Origin: Sphingomonas desiccabilis
GTDB taxonomy: Bacteria > Pseudomonadota > Alphaproteobacteria > Sphingomonadales > Sphingomonadaceae
NCBI RefSeq assembly: GCF_004135605.1
Contig: NZ_SDPT01000002.1
Location: 496,001 to 560,000, forward strand
Length of the DNA: 64,000 bases
Direction of reading: 5' to 3'
A program made the position numbers and the translations under genes. Below the pieces are notes generated by a model. The model ran no database searches, was not told the DNA's origin, and was given only the letters and a program-made list of their open reading frames with translations. Below, piece after piece: positions 56,360 to 64,000 of this stretch (position 1 is the stretch's first letter; each line of letters begins with the position of its first letter).

Positions 56360-57646
56360 CTATCGCTTCGCCGGCTTGGCAGCGAAGCGGGAGCGGAACT
56401 GCCCCAGCCGTCCGAGCAGCGACGGTGCGCCGGCACTGGGCGCGGCCGGGCGACCCGCGCCGCCCTCGCCGAGCGCGTCGGCGACCGCCACCACCTGCGC
56501 TGCCAGGTCGACCAGCGGCGCGATCGTCTTGGACCCCTTGCCGACGTCCGCCATCGGCTTGCCGAGCTTCGCCGCCTGGGCCGCGAGCTTCTGGTCGAAC
56601 GGCAACTGATAGTCGATCGGCCGCTCGATCGAATTTTCGAAGTCCTTGCGGCTGATCTCCAGCTGCTGTGCCGGGTGGACGCGGTTGGCGATCACGAACA
56701 CCGTAGCCTCCGGCGCGTTGCTCTTGAGCCAGGAGAGGATGCGGATCGCGTCGCGGGCGGCAGCGAGCGTATATTCGGTCACCACCACGACCACCGGCAT
56801 CTCCTGCGCCAGTTGCGGATGATTGACCAGGATCGAGCGCGGCAGATCGACCACCGTGCATTCATAGGCGCTTCGCATCTCCTCGCGCAGGCGACGAAAG
56901 ACGCTGCCGTCGGTCAGCACGGGGCTGCTGATCGGCGCCTCCGCGGAGAGCACGGCCAGCCGGTCCGAGGCGCGCACCATGGCGCGCTCGATGAACAGTC
57001 CGTCGATACGGCTGGGGTTGTCGATCGCGTCGGTGAGGCCGCGGCCGGGCTCCAGGTCGAGCGCGAGCGCATCGGTGCCGAAGTGCACGTCCAGGTCGAG
57101 AAGGGCGGTGCTGCGCCCGGCGCGCTCGCTTACCAGCCAGGCAAGGGACGTCGCGACCGTCGACGCGCCGGCCCCGCCGCGCGTGCCGATCACCGCGACG
57201 GCGCAATGGGGCCGCTGCACCGACGCTGCGGCCGCCTCGCTCGGCTTGGGGGTGGTGAGCGCCGTCTGCGCCTGGGTGAAGGCGTCGCGCACCGCATCCG
57301 GATTAAGCGGCTTCAGCAGATAATCCTGGATGCCGCTGGCGATCAGGTCGCGATAGAGCCGGACGTCGTTGACCTGGCCGGTGGCGATCACGGCCGTACC
57401 CGGCTCGCACACCTCCGCCAGCGCGTTGATGTCGTTGATCGGATCGCTCGATTCGGAAAGATCGACGAACAGCACGTTGGGGCTGGAGGAAACGGAGAGC
57501 GCCTGCACGGCGCTGCGCAGGTTGCCGCGCTGGACCCTGTCGGCCGACCAGCCGAAGGCGTGGACGATCGGGCGCAACGTGTCGGCGGAGGCTTCGTCGG
57601 TGACGAAGCCGGCGAAGGGATCGCGATTGGCGGGACGGCTGGCCAT
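56360..57646 (-). CDS. cpaE: Tad pilus localisation ATPase-like protein CpaE/TadZ
   Basis: 428 residues. N-terminal receiver-like domain (to about 145; VLFVDLSESSDPINDINALAEVC) and a C-terminal MinD/ParA-type domain from about 150: GTRGGAGASTVATSLAWL is a deviant Walker A with Ala in place of the second Lys, TALLDLDVHFGTDALALD the following strand. CpaE places the Tad machine at the pole in Caulobacter. Normal length and order after cpaD; the next gene is tadB, not cpaF. Confidence 0.9.
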   Translation of the reverse strand: MASRPANRDPFAGFVTDEASADTLRPIVHAFGWSADRVQRGNLRSAVQALSVSSSPNVLFVDLSESSDPINDINALAEVCEPGTAVIATGQVNDVRLYRDLIASGIQDYLLKPLNPDAVRDAFTQAQTALTTPKPSEAAAASVQRPHCAVAVIGTRGGAGASTVATSLAWLVSERAGRSTALLDLDVHFGTDALALDLEPGRGLTDAIDNPSRIDGLFIERAMVRASDRLAVLSAEAPISSPVLTDGSVFRRLREEMRSAYECTVVDLPRSILVNHPQLAQEMPVVVVVTEYTLAAARDAIRILSWLKSNAPEATVFVIANRVHPAQQLEISRKDFENSIERPIDYQLPFDQKLAAQAAKLGKPMADVGKGSKTIAPLVDLAAQVVAVADALGEGGAGRPAAPSAGAPSLLGRLGQFRSRFAAKPAKR

Positions 57647-58326
57647 CAGTTCCCCGCCGATCCGGTGGTGCTCGCGCCAAGGCCGCCGCCGCTACCCGCG
57701 CCGCCTGCGGTCCCCTGGACGCTCAAGCCGCCCGCGCGGTTGGATGCGGCACCGCGATAGGCCTGGATCGCGCGCGCGGCGTTCACCGGGTCCGAGACAC
57801 CGGTTCCGGTCTGGCCGTGGATCAGGTCCTCGGGCCGCGCAACCATCGCCGCGAGGTTCGAGTTCACCGCGCACCCGTAGTTGGGGTGGGTGTGCGAATC
57901 GAAGGTGTAGGCGTTGAGCGGATCGCTGCGCGGACAGGACGGCACGCTCGCCGACGCGCGGGTGAGGACGACACGCACCGTTCCCGGGGCTACCGCGCTC
58001 GGCGCCGGCGACGCGGTGTCCGCGAGCAGGAGCCCGTAGCGCGCGGCCTCGGCCGCCACCTGCGCGCGGGCGCCGGTCGCGCCCGCCGGATCGTCGACCG
58101 CGATGCGATCGCCGTAGCCGGGCTGCAACGCGGCCAGCCAGCCCGCCAGCCGGCCCGCCTCGCCCTCGCTCAGGCCATAGGTCGTGGTCGCCAGGTCGAC
58201 CGCATAGTCGCTGCGCGAGACGACCGGCTGGTTGACCGATTCCAAACCCCGGTTCGCGCCGGGGTCGCATGCGGCGAGGAGGAGGGCGGGGGCGCACAGC
58301 GCCACGGCCGCAAGACGCGAGTACAT
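57646..58326 (-). CDS. cpaD: Tad pilus lipoprotein CpaD
   Basis: 226 residues. Signal with lipobox LLLAACD (residues 14-20), then a CpaD domain (SDYAVDLATTTYGLSEGEAGRLAGWL, RVVLTRASASVPSCP, PNYGCAVNSNLAAMVARPEDLI) and a Gly-rich tail (GGAGSGGGLGAS). Outer-membrane lipoprotein that helps secretin assembly. Start M58326 follows TTGGAGAAG; the frame is open another 24 bases upstream. Overlaps cpaE by one base. Confidence 0.87.
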   Translation of the reverse strand: MYSRLAAVALCAPALLLAACDPGANRGLESVNQPVVSRSDYAVDLATTTYGLSEGEAGRLAGWLAALQPGYGDRIAVDDPAGATGARAQVAAEAARYGLLLADTASPAPSAVAPGTVRVVLTRASASVPSCPRSDPLNAYTFDSHTHPNYGCAVNSNLAAMVARPEDLIHGQTGTGVSDPVNAARAIQAYRGAASNRAGGLSVQGTAGGAGSGGGLGASTTGSAGN

Positions 58327-58346
58327 GTTCTTCTCCAACGGCGGCG

Positions 58347-59876
58347 TCATGGGTTGCTGAAGCCCGGCGCGGCGGACCTCTTCTTGCGCTTGCCTGAGCG
58401 ATCCTCGGCCAGCACCGGAAGGCCGGGGCCGGCCGGCAGCGGGGCGCCGGCTACCGGCGCGCCCACCACCGGCGGAGGTGCCATGGTGGGCACCGGTCGC
58501 GGCCCGCCGAACGTCGGGCTGGTGGCATTGCCGAGCAGCACGCGGTCTGCGTCATCGGGCGCGCGATACCCATCGGTCGGCAGCACGATGCGGTTCGCGT
58601 CGATCGGCTTCACCAGATAGGGCGTGATCACGATCACCAGCTCGGTCTCGTTGCGCTGGAACGCGTTGGACCGGAACAGCGAGCCGATGATCGGCAGGTT
58701 GGCCAGAAAGGGCGCCTGGTTCACAGAATTGTCGTGGCTGTTGGACAGCAGCCCTGCGATCATGAAGCTCTGGCCGGAGCCGAGTTCCACGGTCGTTTCC
58801 GCGCGGCGAGTGGTGAGCGCGGGAATCGTGATGTCGTTGAGCTCCACCGCACCAGCAGTGGTGATCTGCGACACCTCCGGACGGACGCGCAGGGAGATGC
58901 GCCCGTCCGAGAGGACGGTCGGGGTGTAGGCGAGGCTGACGCCATATTGCTTGTATTCGACCGAGATGCTGCCGATCGCGCCCTGGCTGATCGGGATCGG
59001 AATCTCGCCGCCTGCCAGGAAGGTGCCCGTCTCGCCGGACACCGCGGTCAGATTCGGGTTGGCGAGCGTCGTCACCTGGCCGTTGCGCTCGCCCAGGTCG
59101 AGCGAGGCGAGCAGATCCAGCCCCAGCAGCCGGCCGGCAGCACCGATCGTGGTCCCGATCTCGGGAACCGCCGGACCGGTGAAGCCGGTGCCCCCGGAAG
59201 GCAGGCCCTCGATGGTGCCCTGGCGACCCTGGCCGATGTTGAACAGGAACCCGCCCGTGGTGTCGCGCGAGGTCAGGTTGACGCCGATGTTCTTGACGTA
59301 GCTGCGGCTGACCTCCGCGATGCGTACCTGCAGATTGACCTGCAGGGGGGTCGCCGTCTTCAGCCGGCTGAGCACGCGGGTGTTCTCGCCTACGAAGGCC
59401 TGTGCCAGGGACTGCGCCTCGGCCACGTCCTCGGGGGAGCGGACGGTGCCGGTCAGCAGCACCATGTTGTTCATGGACGTGGCGACGATCTGCGCCTCGG
59501 GCATCGCGAGCGCGAGCATCTCGCCGATCGTCGTGATGTTGTTCCCCACGCGAACGGTCGCCGCATAGACGGTCGCCCCGCTGCGGGAGACGGCGTGCAC
59601 GGTGGTCTCGCCCGGCGACTTGCCGAACACATAGAGCTGCCGGGCCGAGCGGACCTGAACGTCGGCGATGCGATCGTCGGCAACGAACACGTCCGTCATG
59701 GGCGCTGGCAGGTTGATGATCTGGCCTCGGCCGGAGTTCATCTGGATCACCGGCGGCGAGGGAGCGGCGGTCTGTGCGGCGGTCTGCGCGGCGAGCGGGG
59801 CAGGGAGGCCCATGAGGGTCGCCAGGGCGGCGATCAGTGCGAGCGGCGTGCCCAGCAGCCTTGCCTGGATACGCAT
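58347..59876 (-). CDS. cpaC: Tad pilus secretin CpaC
   Basis: 509 residues. Signal peptide (LALIAALATLMGLPAPLAAQ), then the N-terminal secretin pilotin domain (GRGQIINLPAPMTDVFVADD, QLYVFGKSPGETTVHAVS), BON-like segment, and the secretin domain (AGGEIPIPISQ, VSLAYTPTVLSDGRISLRVRPEVS, ELVIVITPYLVKP). It forms the outer-membrane pore. The tail is Pro- and Gly-rich and ends KRKKRSAAPGFSNP. Ends 20 bases before cpaD starts. Confidence 0.92.
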   Translation of the reverse strand: MRIQARLLGTPLALIAALATLMGLPAPLAAQTAAQTAAPSPPVIQMNSGRGQIINLPAPMTDVFVADDRIADVQVRSARQLYVFGKSPGETTVHAVSRSGATVYAATVRVGNNITTIGEMLALAMPEAQIVATSMNNMVLLTGTVRSPEDVAEAQSLAQAFVGENTRVLSRLKTATPLQVNLQVRIAEVSRSYVKNIGVNLTSRDTTGGFLFNIGQGRQGTIEGLPSGGTGFTGPAVPEIGTTIGAAGRLLGLDLLASLDLGERNGQVTTLANPNLTAVSGETGTFLAGGEIPIPISQGAIGSISVEYKQYGVSLAYTPTVLSDGRISLRVRPEVSQITTAGAVELNDITIPALTTRRAETTVELGSGQSFMIAGLLSNSHDNSVNQAPFLANLPIIGSLFRSNAFQRNETELVIVITPYLVKPIDANRIVLPTDGYRAPDDADRVLLGNATSPTFGGPRPVPTMAPPPVVGAPVAGAPLPAGPGLPVLAEDRSGKRKKRSAAPGFSNP

Positions 59877-59877
59877 G

Positions 59878-60912
59878 TCAGTTCCTCCCCCCGACCGGGA
59901 CAACGGTAACCGCGCTGCCGCGCGCGATGCGGACGCTCGGCCCGGCAATGGCCATGGCGCTGCCGGCGGCCCCCTGCATTGTCCCGAAGATCGGCGGTGG
60001 AGCCCTGTCCGTGCTCTGGGGCTTGCCGGGCACCGAACTGCGCTGGAAGCGCGAGACGTCGGCGCCGGTCGACACGGTACTGCCGCCGTCAATCGGACGT
60101 GCGGCAAGGCGCGCGAGGGCCGCGCGTTCCGCGTTGGGATCGTCGCGGTCCGGAAGGCCGGCGTCCTCGCCGCTCGCGATCGCCTCCTCGAGTTCGGTGC
60201 CGCTGTCGGCCAGCGAGCGGAGCGACAGGGACAGCTGGCCCACTGCCTGGGCGACCGAGATCTTTTCGGCGATGCGCGGGGTGGCCTCCAGCGTCACGGT
60301 CGAAAAGGCGTTGACTACCGTGTTGCCCTTTTCATCGACCTGCTTCTCGGTCCGCTGGTCGGTGGCGAGCACGCGCAGGTTGCGCAGCATCGTCTCCGAA
60401 GCCTTCAACGGCGGGCCGTCGCCGCCACCCTCGATGTTCTGGGTCAGGATCAGGTCGACGCGGTCGCCCGGAAAGACGAAGCCTGCGACCGCTGCCTGCG
60501 TGGAGACCGGCACCGTCACCGCACGCATGCCGGGGCCAAGCGCCGCCGCCAGGAACCCGCGGTCCCCCGGCTTCACCAGAGCGCCCTGGGTGATCGGCTG
60601 GCCGGCAGGGATCGGGTAGCGCACCACCGTCCCGACCAGCTTGGTCGCGTCCGGCGATCCCTCGGTGAAGTAGGCGTTGGTGACGAGGTCCTGCGGCCAC
60701 GCCTGGAACGCGAGCGCGTCGGCGTCGATGATCGTGCCGACCGGGAGCGCGCGCTTGGCGACCAGCACCTTAGGCCCCGCGACGACGGTGGGCTCGCCGG
60801 ATGCCGTGGTGGTCGGGGCCGACGCGCCCTGCATCAGGCTGCGCGCCATGAAGGCCGTGATGGCCGCCACGAACAATGCGCCCACCAGCAGCAGGACTTT
60901 ACGAGAATCCAT
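59878..60912 (-). CDS. cpaB: Tad pilus assembly protein CpaB
   Basis: 344 residues. Membrane anchor (VLLLVGALFVAAITAFMARSL), then SAF domain (VLVAKRALPVGTIIDADALAFQAWPQDLV) and RcpC/CpaB domain (MRAVTVPVSTQAAVAGFVFPGDRVDLILTQ, LRVLATDQRTEKQ, TVTLEATPRIAEKISVAQAVGQLSLSLR). The tail is extended by about 60 polar residues. Located one base after the secretin start in transcription order. Confidence 0.9.
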   Translation of the reverse strand: MDSRKVLLLVGALFVAAITAFMARSLMQGASAPTTTASGEPTVVAGPKVLVAKRALPVGTIIDADALAFQAWPQDLVTNAYFTEGSPDATKLVGTVVRYPIPAGQPITQGALVKPGDRGFLAAALGPGMRAVTVPVSTQAAVAGFVFPGDRVDLILTQNIEGGGDGPPLKASETMLRNLRVLATDQRTEKQVDEKGNTVVNAFSTVTLEATPRIAEKISVAQAVGQLSLSLRSLADSGTELEEAIASGEDAGLPDRDDPNAERAALARLAARPIDGGSTVSTGADVSRFQRSSVPGKPQSTDRAPPPIFGTMQGAAGSAMAIAGPSVRIARGSAVTVVPVGGRN

Positions 60913-60962
60913 GAGGTCGAGGCCCTTCCGTGCCTTGGCGGCGTTGATGCGGCATTAGGCAG

Positions 60963-61433
60963 TCACCGGAACTGGTTAAGAATGGGTTCGCGGATCACGA
61001 GGAGCGCTGCCATCGCGATCGCGACCCCATAGGGTATCTCAGGAAGTTGTTTCTTTTTTCTCAACAGCTTGTCGAGAACCATCAACAGGGTGAGAGCACC
61101 GCCCAGCAGCGACATCAGTATCAGCATCCACAGCAGCGGCTGCGGCGGCAGCCACAGCGCCAGCGCGCCGATCAGCTTCACGTCGCCGCCGCCCATCTGC
61201 CCCAGCCAGAAGGCCGCGACGAACAGGCCGAAGACCGCCACCGCCACCGCCAGCTGGATTGCGACGCCGGGCCACGGGCTGAGCCCGCTCGCCATCCACC
61301 AGCCGGGTGCGAGCAGCGCGATCAGGCCATTCTTCCAGTTCGCGATCTCACGCGTGCGGACGTCCTCGATGCCTGCGGACAGCAGAAGCGCCACCAGCGC
61401 GAGCAGCAGAATGGAGGGGAGGGACAGCGGCAT
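60963..61433 (-). CDS. cpaA: Prepilin peptidase CpaA/TadV
   Basis: 156 residues, aspartyl prepilin peptidase (A24) without the N-methylase domain. The first catalytic Asp is in SAGIEDVRTREIANWKN (D24), the second in the GxGD motif GQMGGGDVKLIGALALWLP (D84). About four membrane helices. It cleaves Flp pilin precursors; the pilin gene normally adjacent is not seen. First gene of the operon, its promoter must lie in the 47 bases before it or inside the divergent hydrolase. Confidence 0.9.
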   Translation of the reverse strand: MPLSLPSILLLALVALLLSAGIEDVRTREIANWKNGLIALLAPGWWMASGLSPWPGVAIQLAVAVAVFGLFVAAFWLGQMGGGDVKLIGALALWLPPQPLLWMLILMSLLGGALTLLMVLDKLLRKKKQLPEIPYGVAIAMAALLVIREPILNQFR

Positions 61434-61480
61434 TGTCCAAGGCCCTAGACGCAGCCGCTTACGAAACCGTAACCGGGGGC

Positions 61481-62431
61481 ATGGCTGCCCACGCCCTGTA
61501 TCGCCGCGCGATTCCCGCCGCGGCGCGGATTACCCGATGGCATGCACCCGACGGGTGGGTGCACCGCCGGTTCGACTGGCCGGCAGCAGACGGCGCTCGC
61601 CAGCGCGGCGCCATGCTGTTCCAGGTCGGACGCGGCGACGTGTTCGAGAAATATCTGGAAAGCTTCGCGCATTGGCGTGCGTGCGGCTGGTCGATCACGA
61701 GCTTCGACTGGCGCGGGCAGGCCGGGTCGGGCCGGCTGACGGCCAACCCCCATTGCGGCCATATCGACACGTTCGACACCTATGTCGACGATCTCGCGGC
61801 CTTTGCCTCCGCATGGCGGGGGGAGCGGGTCGGGCGGCACGTGATGGTCGGACATTCGATGGGCGGGCACCTGGTGCTGCGCGCGCTGGCGGAGGGCCGG
61901 GTTACGGCGGATGCGGCGGTGCTGGTGGCGCCGATGCTGGGGCTGAAGTCGCCGGTGGGCCCGCGCTTCGGCGAGCGCGCGGCACGTCTGCTGGCCGGCT
62001 TCGGCTCCCGCAGTCGACCGGCCTGGCGCGGTAACGAGCGCCCGTTCACCCGCGCCTCGCGCCAGGCGCTGCTGACCTCCGACCGCGCGCGCTATGAGGA
62101 CGAGCTCTGGTGGCTGGAGGCGAACCCGGCCCATCGCACCGGACCGCCGAGCTGGGCATGGGTGCTGGAGGCGTTCCGGTCGACCCGCACGTTGAACGCG
62201 AGCCCTGCGCTCGCCACGCTGGACGTTCCGGTACAGCTGCTGGTCGCGGACGGGGATGCGCTGGTCGATCCGGAGGCGGCGCTGGCGGTGGCGGCGCGGC
62301 TCAAGCGGGCGACGCTGGTCCGCTTCGGACCGGAGGCCCGGCACGAACTGCTGCGCGAGACGGATGCGATCCGCGACCGTGCGCTCGCCGAGATCGACCG
62401 ATTCCTGGCCGAAGTGCCGGTGCCGGCGTGA
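61481..62431 (+). CDS. Alpha/beta hydrolase, lysophospholipase-like
   Basis: 316 residues. Serine hydrolase fold: nucleophile elbow GHSMGGHLVLRAL (about 131-143), an oxyanion region (ITSFDWRGQAGSGR), and a C-terminal Asp-His pair (VADGDALVDPEAAL, GPEARHELLRE). The family includes lysophospholipase and monoacylglycerol lipase types (Hydrolase_4/S33). Start ATG 61481 follows a weak GGGGG; the frame extends upstream over the cpaA start without homology. Overlaps the oxidoreductase by four bases. Confidence 0.83.
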   Translation: MAAHALYRRAIPAAARITRWHAPDGWVHRRFDWPAADGARQRGAMLFQVGRGDVFEKYLESFAHWRACGWSITSFDWRGQAGSGRLTANPHCGHIDTFDTYVDDLAAFASAWRGERVGRHVMVGHSMGGHLVLRALAEGRVTADAAVLVAPMLGLKSPVGPRFGERAARLLAGFGSRSRPAWRGNERPFTRASRQALLTSDRARYEDELWWLEANPAHRTGPPSWAWVLEAFRSTRTLNASPALATLDVPVQLLVADGDALVDPEAALAVAARLKRATLVRFGPEARHELLRETDAIRDRALAEIDRFLAEVPVPA

Positions 62432-63522
62432 CCCGCCGGATCGCCATCGTCGGCGCAGGCATGGCCGGCGCGAGCCTTGCCGCGATGATCGCCGGTACGG
62501 ATTCGGTCGTGCTGCTGGAGGCGGAGGCGCACCCGGGCTTCCACGCCACGGGTCGCTCGGCGGCCTTCTGGTCGGAGACCTATGGGGGGCCCGGGGTGCA
62601 GCCGCTCACCAGCGCGTCGGGGCCGTTCCTGCACCGGCCGCCGGCGGAGTTCGGGGGCGAGCCGTTCCTGGGCCAACGGGGCGAACTGATGATCGCGCCC
62701 GCAGCGGACCCGGCAGCCCTGGACGCATTCGAGGCGCGGTTTGCCGGGTCGGGAATCGCGATGGTGCGCGAGGACGCGGCACTGCGGGTGCCAGGCCTGA
62801 GAGGCGAATGGCAGGGCCTGTGGATGCCGAGCTGCGCCGACATCGACGTCGCGCGGTTGCACGGGGCCTTTCTTGCCCGCGCCCGCCGGATGGGCGCGAT
62901 CCTGCGCTGCGACGCGATGCTGGTGGAGGCCCGGCGGGCGGCGGGAGGCTGGCGGCTGCGGCTGGGCGATGGCGCGGTGGTGGACGCCGACGTGCTCGTG
63001 AACGCGGCCGGCGCCTGGGCGGACCGAATCGCGGTGCTTGCCGGGGCCGCGCCGGTCGGCATCCAGCCCTATCGCCGCACCATGGTGCAGCTGCGCGTCG
63101 ATCCACCGGCGCCGCCGTCGCTGCCGGTGGTGATGGACGCGGCGGGTGGCTTCTACTTCAAGCCCGAGCCCGGCGGGCGCGTGTGGCTGACGCCGCATGA
63201 CGAGACGCCGGTGGAGCCCGGGGATGTGGCGGCGGAGGAGATCGACGTCGCCCGGGCGATCGACCGGATGCAGCGCGTCGTCGACTGGCGGGTCGAGGCG
63301 GTCGAGCGGCGCTGGGCCGGCTTGCGCAGCTTCGCGCCCGACCGGCTGCCGGTCTATGGCTGGGACCCGCGGGTCGAGGGGCTGTTCTGGTGCGCCGGGC
63401 AGGGTGGGTTCGGCATTCAGACCGCGCCCGCCGGCGCGGCGCTATCGGCGGCGCTGCTGGGACGGGGAACCATGCCGGCCGGCGTGGACGCCGGTCTCTA
63501 CCGTCCGGAACGGTTCGGCTGA
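62428..63522 (+). CDS. FAD-dependent oxidoreductase, DAO/glycine oxidase family
   Basis: 364 residues from a GTG overlapping the hydrolase. N-terminal Rossmann FAD motif VGAGMAGASLAAMIAG followed by the glutamate strand end LLEAE, LNAAGAWAD-type (NAAGAWADRIA), GGFYFKPEPGGRVWLTP and the C-terminal FAD contact GLFWCAGQGGFGIQTAPA. Members oxidise D-amino acids, glycine, sarcosine or similar secondary amines; the substrate here is not clear. Cytoplasmic. Confidence 0.83.
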   Translation: MTRRIAIVGAGMAGASLAAMIAGTDSVVLLEAEAHPGFHATGRSAAFWSETYGGPGVQPLTSASGPFLHRPPAEFGGEPFLGQRGELMIAPAADPAALDAFEARFAGSGIAMVREDAALRVPGLRGEWQGLWMPSCADIDVARLHGAFLARARRMGAILRCDAMLVEARRAAGGWRLRLGDGAVVDADVLVNAAGAWADRIAVLAGAAPVGIQPYRRTMVQLRVDPPAPPSLPVVMDAAGGFYFKPEPGGRVWLTPHDETPVEPGDVAAEEIDVARAIDRMQRVVDWRVEAVERRWAGLRSFAPDRLPVYGWDPRVEGLFWCAGQGGFGIQTAPAGAALSAALLGRGTMPAGVDAGLYRPERFG

Positions 63523-63526
63523 CGCC

Positions 63527-63988
63527 TCAGGCGGCGGCGCTCCGGCCGCCCGCCGCCATCGCCGCGTCGCTTGCGAGCTTGTCGGCGCGCTCGTTCTCCG
63601 GGTGGCCGGCGTGGCCCTTGACCCAGACCCACTTGATCTGGTGCGGCTTGGCGGCGGCGAGCAGCGCCTGCCAGAGTTCGGCGTTCTTCACCGGCTTCCT
63701 GTCGGCGGTCTTCCAGCCGTTCTTCTGCCAGCCTTTGATCCACTTGGTGAGGCCGTCCATCACGTAGCGGCTGTCGGTGGACAGCGTCACCTGGCACGGC
63801 CGCTTGAGGGCGTTCAGCCCCTCGATTGCGGCCATGAGTTCCATGCGATTGTTGGTGGTATGCGCCTCGCCGCCCGACATCTCGCGCTCATGCTCGCCCG
63901 AACGGATCACCACGCCCCAGCCGCCGCGGCCGGGATTGCCCTTGCACGCGCCGTCGGTAAAGATCTCGACGGAGGTCAGTTCGGTCAT
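63527..63988 (-). CDS. rnhA: Ribonuclease HI
   Basis: 153 residues. Cleaves RNA in RNA-DNA hybrids. All four metal-binding acids are present: D12 in [13 protein letters not shown]50 in [14 protein letters not shown]72 in STDSRYV, D136 in NERADKLAS, plus the basic handle [22 protein letters not shown] short Ala/Gly-rich tail follows. It converges on the oxidoreductase gene with four bases between stops. Confidence 0.97.
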   Translation of the reverse strand: MTELTSVEIFTDGACKGNPGRGGWGVVIRSGEHEREMSGGEAHTTNNRMELMAAIEGLNALKRPCQVTLSTDSRYVMDGLTKWIKGWQKNGWKTADRKPVKNAELWQALLAAAKPHQIKWVWVKGHAGHPENERADKLASDAAMAAGGRSAAA

Positions 63989-64000
63989 CGAAACGCGTTC

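Noticed and set aside
59668..61032. 454-residue plus-strand frame across cpaC, cpaB and cpaA
   Set aside because: It is the complement of conserved Tad genes and shows no protein-like features.

Overview
This window reads as chromosomal DNA of a high-GC alphaproteobacterium of the sphingomonad group, probably Sphingomonas. The strongest sign is a 420-residue serine palmitoyltransferase whose PLP lysine falls at residue 265 and stacking histidine at 159, the numbering of the Sphingomonas paucimobilis enzyme, followed by a dedicated acyl carrier protein and a ceramide-type reductase. Palindromic intergenic repeats of the type I associate with sphingomonads, a Tad pilus locus of alphaproteobacterial order and TTGACA-N17-TAGCTC promoter architecture agree with this. 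Genus-level placement is inference.

Layout. 0-6 kb: small envelope or secreted proteins, a DUF1697 protein, an acetyltransferase-like protein, a three-His-box fatty acid desaturase and a TonB-C-like protein, with a bidirectional terminator near 5.18 kb. 6.3-14.3 kb (minus strand): lptG-lptF, then obgE-proB-cerR-acp-spt, in which the sphingolipid genes are translationally coupled to proB. 14.3-25.5 kb: a TetR regulator divergent from a PF10118 protein, recO, leuB, a GtrA-tailed glycosyltransferase, a PMT-type mannosyltransferase, a tightly overlapping metZ-apaG-lysR-GNAT run, and threonine synthase. 25.6-26.4 kb: rplU-rpmA with clear promoter and terminator.

26.6-46.2 kb is the accessory, surface-related part. 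It holds an orphan polysaccharide chain-length determinant, a gene-poor 1.4 kb stretch, a nucleotidyltransferase/metallophosphoesterase pair, and a minus-strand sulfate activation operon (cysD, cysNC, cysQ, TSUP permease, cytochrome b561). Next come a GH5 hydrolase, a BY-kinase-like protein that has lost its Walker A motif, and an AAA ATPase. Divergent from these are a glycosyltransferase, a small RTX protein, a methyltransferase and a PAPS-type sulfotransferase. Together these suggest a surface or secreted polysaccharide that is methylated and sulfated, with cysDNC supplying PAPS and CysQ clearing PAP. Two TIKI/TraB-superfamily proteins follow in convergent orientation.

47-53.4 kb: glyQ-glyS, with an unusual disordered insertion of about 135 residues in GlyS, and ppdK. 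53.7-61.4 kb: a membrane-anchored helix-hairpin-helix protein and a Tad/Flp pilus operon, cpaA-B-C-D-E-tadB-tadC, from which the motor ATPase gene cpaF is missing. 61.5-64 kb: an alpha/beta hydrolase, a FAD oxidoreductase and rnhA. I saw no tRNA, rRNA, CRISPR array or transposase gene. Three families of palindromic intergenic repeats are present.
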